From: Rhodoferax sp.
Lineage (GTDB): Bacteria; Pseudomonadota; Gammaproteobacteria; Burkholderiales; Burkholderiaceae_C
Reading direction: 5' to 3'
DNA length: 64,000 bases
Assembly: GCF_028688795.1 (NCBI RefSeq)
Contig: NZ_JAQTXM010000006.1
Coordinates: 62,001 to 126,000, forward strand
The notes beneath the pieces were generated by a model that made no database searches, was not told the DNA's origin, and saw only the letters and a list, made by a program, of their open reading frames with translations. The position numbers and the translations under genes are program-made. This document shows, one piece after another, positions 61,843 through 64,000 of this stretch (its first letter is position 1; each line of letters begins with the position of its first letter).

Positions 61843-62502
61843 CTTGTATATTTACTTGCCTTGACTGGCTGCACCTTGCCGCGCGCAGCCAGCACCCCGG
61901 CGGTGTACGACTTTGGCCCTGGCACGCTGCAAACCGCGCCAACCACGCGCATTGCCAACCTGCCCCCGCTGGAGTTCAGCACGCCGCAAACCAGCACCGC
62001 CCTCAACAGCACCACCGTGCTGTACCGCCTGGGTTATGCCGATGCGCAACAACTCAAGCCCTACACCCTGGCGCGCTGGAGCATGCCGCCGGCACAACTC
62101 ATTGGCCAGCGCCTGCGCGCGCAGCTCGGGGCTCGCCGCGCCATCGTGGCACCAGGTGACATCGCTCTGGCCGCCAATGCAGCCAAGCCCGTGTCAACTG
62201 CCACCACGCCACGCTCGTCTCCCGAACCCCTGCTGAACCTGCACCTGGAGCTTGAGGAATTCAGCCAGCTGTTTGACGCCCCCGACAAAAGCAGCGGCGT
62301 GCTGCGCCTGCGCGCCACCTTGACACAGCGCGGCACCGCCGGTGAAATCCTGCTGGCCCAACGCAGCTTCATCACGCAGCAAGCCGCGCCCACGGCCGAC
62401 GCCAGCGGTGGCGTCAAGGCACTGACAGCCGCCACCGATCAAGTCATCAACGACATTGAGGCATGGCTGGCGCAGGTGGAGCGGGCGGACAAAGCCCAAT
62501 GA
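61792..62502 (+). CDS. ABC-type transport auxiliary lipoprotein (PqiC-like) with repeat-derived signal peptide
   Basis: A 236-residue lipoprotein, the outer-membrane or periplasmic partner of Mla/Pqi-type systems (ABC_trans_aux family): YDFGPG, YRLGYADAQQLKPYTLARW, LLNLHLELEEFSQLF. The signal peptide ends LALTGC with acylated Cys27. The ATG and codons 2-17 (NNIATCAYLTRVRGLF) are encoded by a copy of the dispersed repeat, which supplies Arg12 and Arg14, the positive charges of the n-region. No other in-frame start yields a workable signal, and no ribosome-binding site is visible before the ATG. It closes the Mla-like operon. Confidence 0.9.
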   Translation: MNNIATCAYLTRVRGLFLVYLLALTGCTLPRAASTPAVYDFGPGTLQTAPTTRIANLPPLEFSTPQTSTALNSTTVLYRLGYADAQQLKPYTLARWSMPPAQLIGQRLRAQLGARRAIVAPGDIALAANAAKPVSTATTPRSSPEPLLNLHLELEEFSQLFDAPDKSSGVLRLRATLTQRGTAGEILLAQRSFITQQAAPTADASGGVKALTAATDQVINDIEAWLAQVERADKAQ

Positions 62503-62654
62503 CCCAATTTCCAAAAACCCGATGACCCTGAATGTCGCGCGCAGGAGACTTAAGCAAGCAAACTCCACCGAGGGAAGCCCAAAGAACGGGCAAAAAAAAG
62601 CTGCTGCATAATTTGTAACGAAAAGCAACGAGTTAAATATACCTAAGGGAAAAA

Positions 62655-63017
62655 ATGCCGAATTTCAAAAAAATTACACTCGGTCTGTTAATGGCTGCCG
62701 CCGTCAGTGCCCAGGCACAAGGCATGGTGACCGCCGCCATGGGCACACGCACTGTGCTGAAGGCTTATACGGACGCAGAGGGCAAAAGCGAAACGACGGC
62801 CCTTGCTGTGAAAGACATCACCTTCCCCCTGAAAGTATTTGAAATCTCCGAGGCGGGATTTGTCCATGTAAAGGTGCAGAGCAAGGACGTCTGGCTTGAC
62901 CGCGGCCAAATCCGCATTCCGCCCGAGTCGCTGACAGTGACGTGCACCACGGTTGACCAAAGCAGCGCCAATTTGACGACGGCGGGCATCCGCGGCGCGA
63001 ATTCAGCTTGTAAATAA
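62655..63017 (+). CDS. Small secreted protein of unknown function
   Basis: A 120-residue protein with a signal peptide (NFKKITLGLLMAAAVSAQAQ, cleavage about residue 22) and a mature part that looks all-beta, with two cysteines near the C-terminus (VTCTTVD and NSACK) that may form a disulfide in the periplasm. AAGGGA precedes the ATG. I do not recognise the family. It sits between the Mla-like operon and the M48 protease gene, about 50 bp before the latter, and may be co-transcribed with it. Confidence 0.6.
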   Translation: MPNFKKITLGLLMAAAVSAQAQGMVTAAMGTRTVLKAYTDAEGKSETTALAVKDITFPLKVFEISEAGFVHVKVQSKDVWLDRGQIRIPPESLTVTCTTVDQSSANLTTAGIRGANSACK

Positions 63018-63068
63018 CGTCATTTTTCAGGGAACGCGTCCGCAAGACCGGACGTTTGGGGTAAACAC

Positions 63069-64000
63069 ATGTCTGTCACATCGCTCTCTTCTTCCTCTCA
63101 TGCACGCCGCGCCACCCAAGTGGTGATGTGTCTTATGTTGCCACTATTGGCTTCAACGGCGCGCGCCCAAACTCAACCCGAGAGCGCCCCGCAGGCCACA
63201 GAGACGGCACCTGCTGCAGGCTCAGGCGGGGGCATTGGCGGCTTTTTCAGCAGCCTGGGGACCTCCATCAAGTCAGCAACCAGCGCTGAAAACACAACTG
63301 CCGACTCAACGAAAGCGTCAGATGCTACGCCTGGGGCTTCTGCGCCAACTGGTAACCCAGGCGGTGGCATTGGAGGCTTCTTCAGTGGCTTGGGTGACAA
63401 AATCAACCAAACCATCACGGGCAGCCGCGACAAGCCGCAATTTCTGGACTTGGTGGCGGGCGCGTACAAGGCATCCAGCGAGGCCATTGGCGAACAAAAG
63501 GACATCGATGAGAGCCGCATCACGCGTGGCGTGTTGTCGGTGCCGGGGTTTACCAACTATGCCAACACTGTGCTGGGAAAACTCAAGCACGCAAGCTTGG
63601 TCGAGCAAGTGCCCGGCCAAGTCATTGTGGTGGCCAACGACCAGATGGATGCCGGTGCCACGCCTGATGGCAACATCTTTATCTCCAGCGGGTACATCAG
63701 GGAGCTGAAAAACGAAGACCAGCTGGCGGCCTTGCTGGGGCATGAGTTGTCACATGTGCTTTTGCTGCACAACGACTCCAGCGCGTTCCTGCGAGTGCAA
63801 AAACAAATCTCCACTTACGCCAACGTGGGCATGAACATTCGCAATGCCGTTGACAAATCAACCGGGGGTGCAGCCAGTAACGTGTTAACTCCCGGGCAAA
63901 AAGAAGTGCTGCAACACATGGAACTTCTCATCAGCGTGAGCGACATTGCGCTACATCCGGCCTGGGGCCGCCGCCAGGAGGCAGAGGCCGACCGGCTGGG
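63069..64000 (+). CDS. M48-family metalloprotease, 3' end outside window
   Basis: The frame stays open from ATG 63069 to the window end (310 codons visible). After a signal peptide (LMLPLLASTARAQ) comes a low-complexity Ala/Ser/Thr region with the element GGGIGGFFSxLG twice (about residues 53-64 and 98-109), then an M48 peptidase domain with HELSH (His-Glu-x-x-His) near residue 224 and the third zinc ligand in QEAEADRLG at the very edge. Such proteins (BepA/YfgC relatives) degrade misfolded envelope proteins. What follows the EAEAD motif is not in the window. Confidence 0.85.
   Translation, partial: MSVTSLSSSSHARRATQVVMCLMLPLLASTARAQTQPESAPQATETAPAAGSGGGIGGFFSSLGTSIKSATSAENTTADSTKASDATPGASAPTGNPGGGIGGFFSGLGDKINQTITGSRDKPQFLDLVAGAYKASSEAIGEQKDIDESRITRGVLSVPGFTNYANTVLGKLKHASLVEQVPGQVIVVANDQMDAGATPDGNIFISSGYIRELKNEDQLAALLGHELSHVLLLHNDSSAFLRVQKQISTYANVGMNIRNAVDKSTGGAASNVLTPGQKEVLQHMELLISVSDIALHPAWGRRQEAEADRL

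Noticed and set aside
62578..62600. Terminator after the Mla-like operon (GCCC...GGGC and A-run)
   Set aside because: The A-run follows the stem on the plus strand, so there is no T-run in either useful orientation and the stem is only 4 bp.

Overview
The window looks like the chromosome of a betaproteobacterium of the family Comamonadaceae, close to Rhodoferax or Polaromonas. I infer this from moderately high GC, the gene content (split two-component pairs, mreBCD-mrdA next to gatCAB, a Mla-type ABC operon with an N-terminal STAS-like extension) and the protein wording; no rRNA or marker gene is present to prove it. I saw no tRNA, rRNA, CRISPR array, transposase, integrase or phage gene.

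Layout. 1-5.7 kb holds an apparent redox module: a truncated TlpA-like thioredoxin, a small DUF4266 lipoprotein ending in a Gly/Cys tail, a DUF3570 outer-membrane barrel, an ApbE-type FMN transferase, and two related lipoproteins that each carry one C-terminal haem c. The DUF3570 protein contains a D-x-x-S-G-A-S motif like those that ApbE flavinylates, so this may be a flavin/haem electron-transfer system of the cell envelope. 5.7-15.2 kb has glutathione peroxidase, LplT, alanine racemase coupled to a degenerate HD-GYP protein, and two overlapping P-type ATPases (one MgtA-like with a His-containing insertion). 15.5-19 kb has a dihaem cytochrome coupled to a Tat-exported beta-propeller, then radA behind a perfect LexA-type box. 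19-26.4 kb has a glycine-zipper protein, a QseBC/PmrAB-like pair with a PmrA-type box, a flavocytochrome-c-like pair, ilvE, a zf-CHCC protein and waaF. 26.6-30.6 kb has a second two-component pair and a GH114-like lipoprotein.

30.7-44.5 kb is a complete Pel exopolysaccharide operon (pelA, a PelB split into two genes, pelC, D, E, F, G) on the minus strand, followed by an AmpG-like permease. PelD keeps the c-di-GMP I-site RxxD, and a diguanylate cyclase lies at 54.8 kb. 44.5-55 kb is housekeeping: xth, pyrE, gatBAC, mreBCD, mrdA. 55-64 kb has a TSUP permease, a GMC oxidoreductase, a Mla-like ABC transporter operon with its own lipoprotein, a small secreted protein and a truncated M48 metalloprotease.

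The most unusual signal runs through the whole window: a short dispersed repeat of about 50-60 bp, core ATAGCTACTTGCGCTTAT...AAGGGCTAGAGGC, in at least eight copies. Several copies do not merely sit between genes but have become parts of genes: the start codon and signal-peptide n-region of a lipoprotein (61792), the probable ribosome-binding site of pelA (44502), the last ten residues of the AmpG-like protein, the stop codons of waaF and xth, and an in-frame insertion inside a GMC oxidoreductase.
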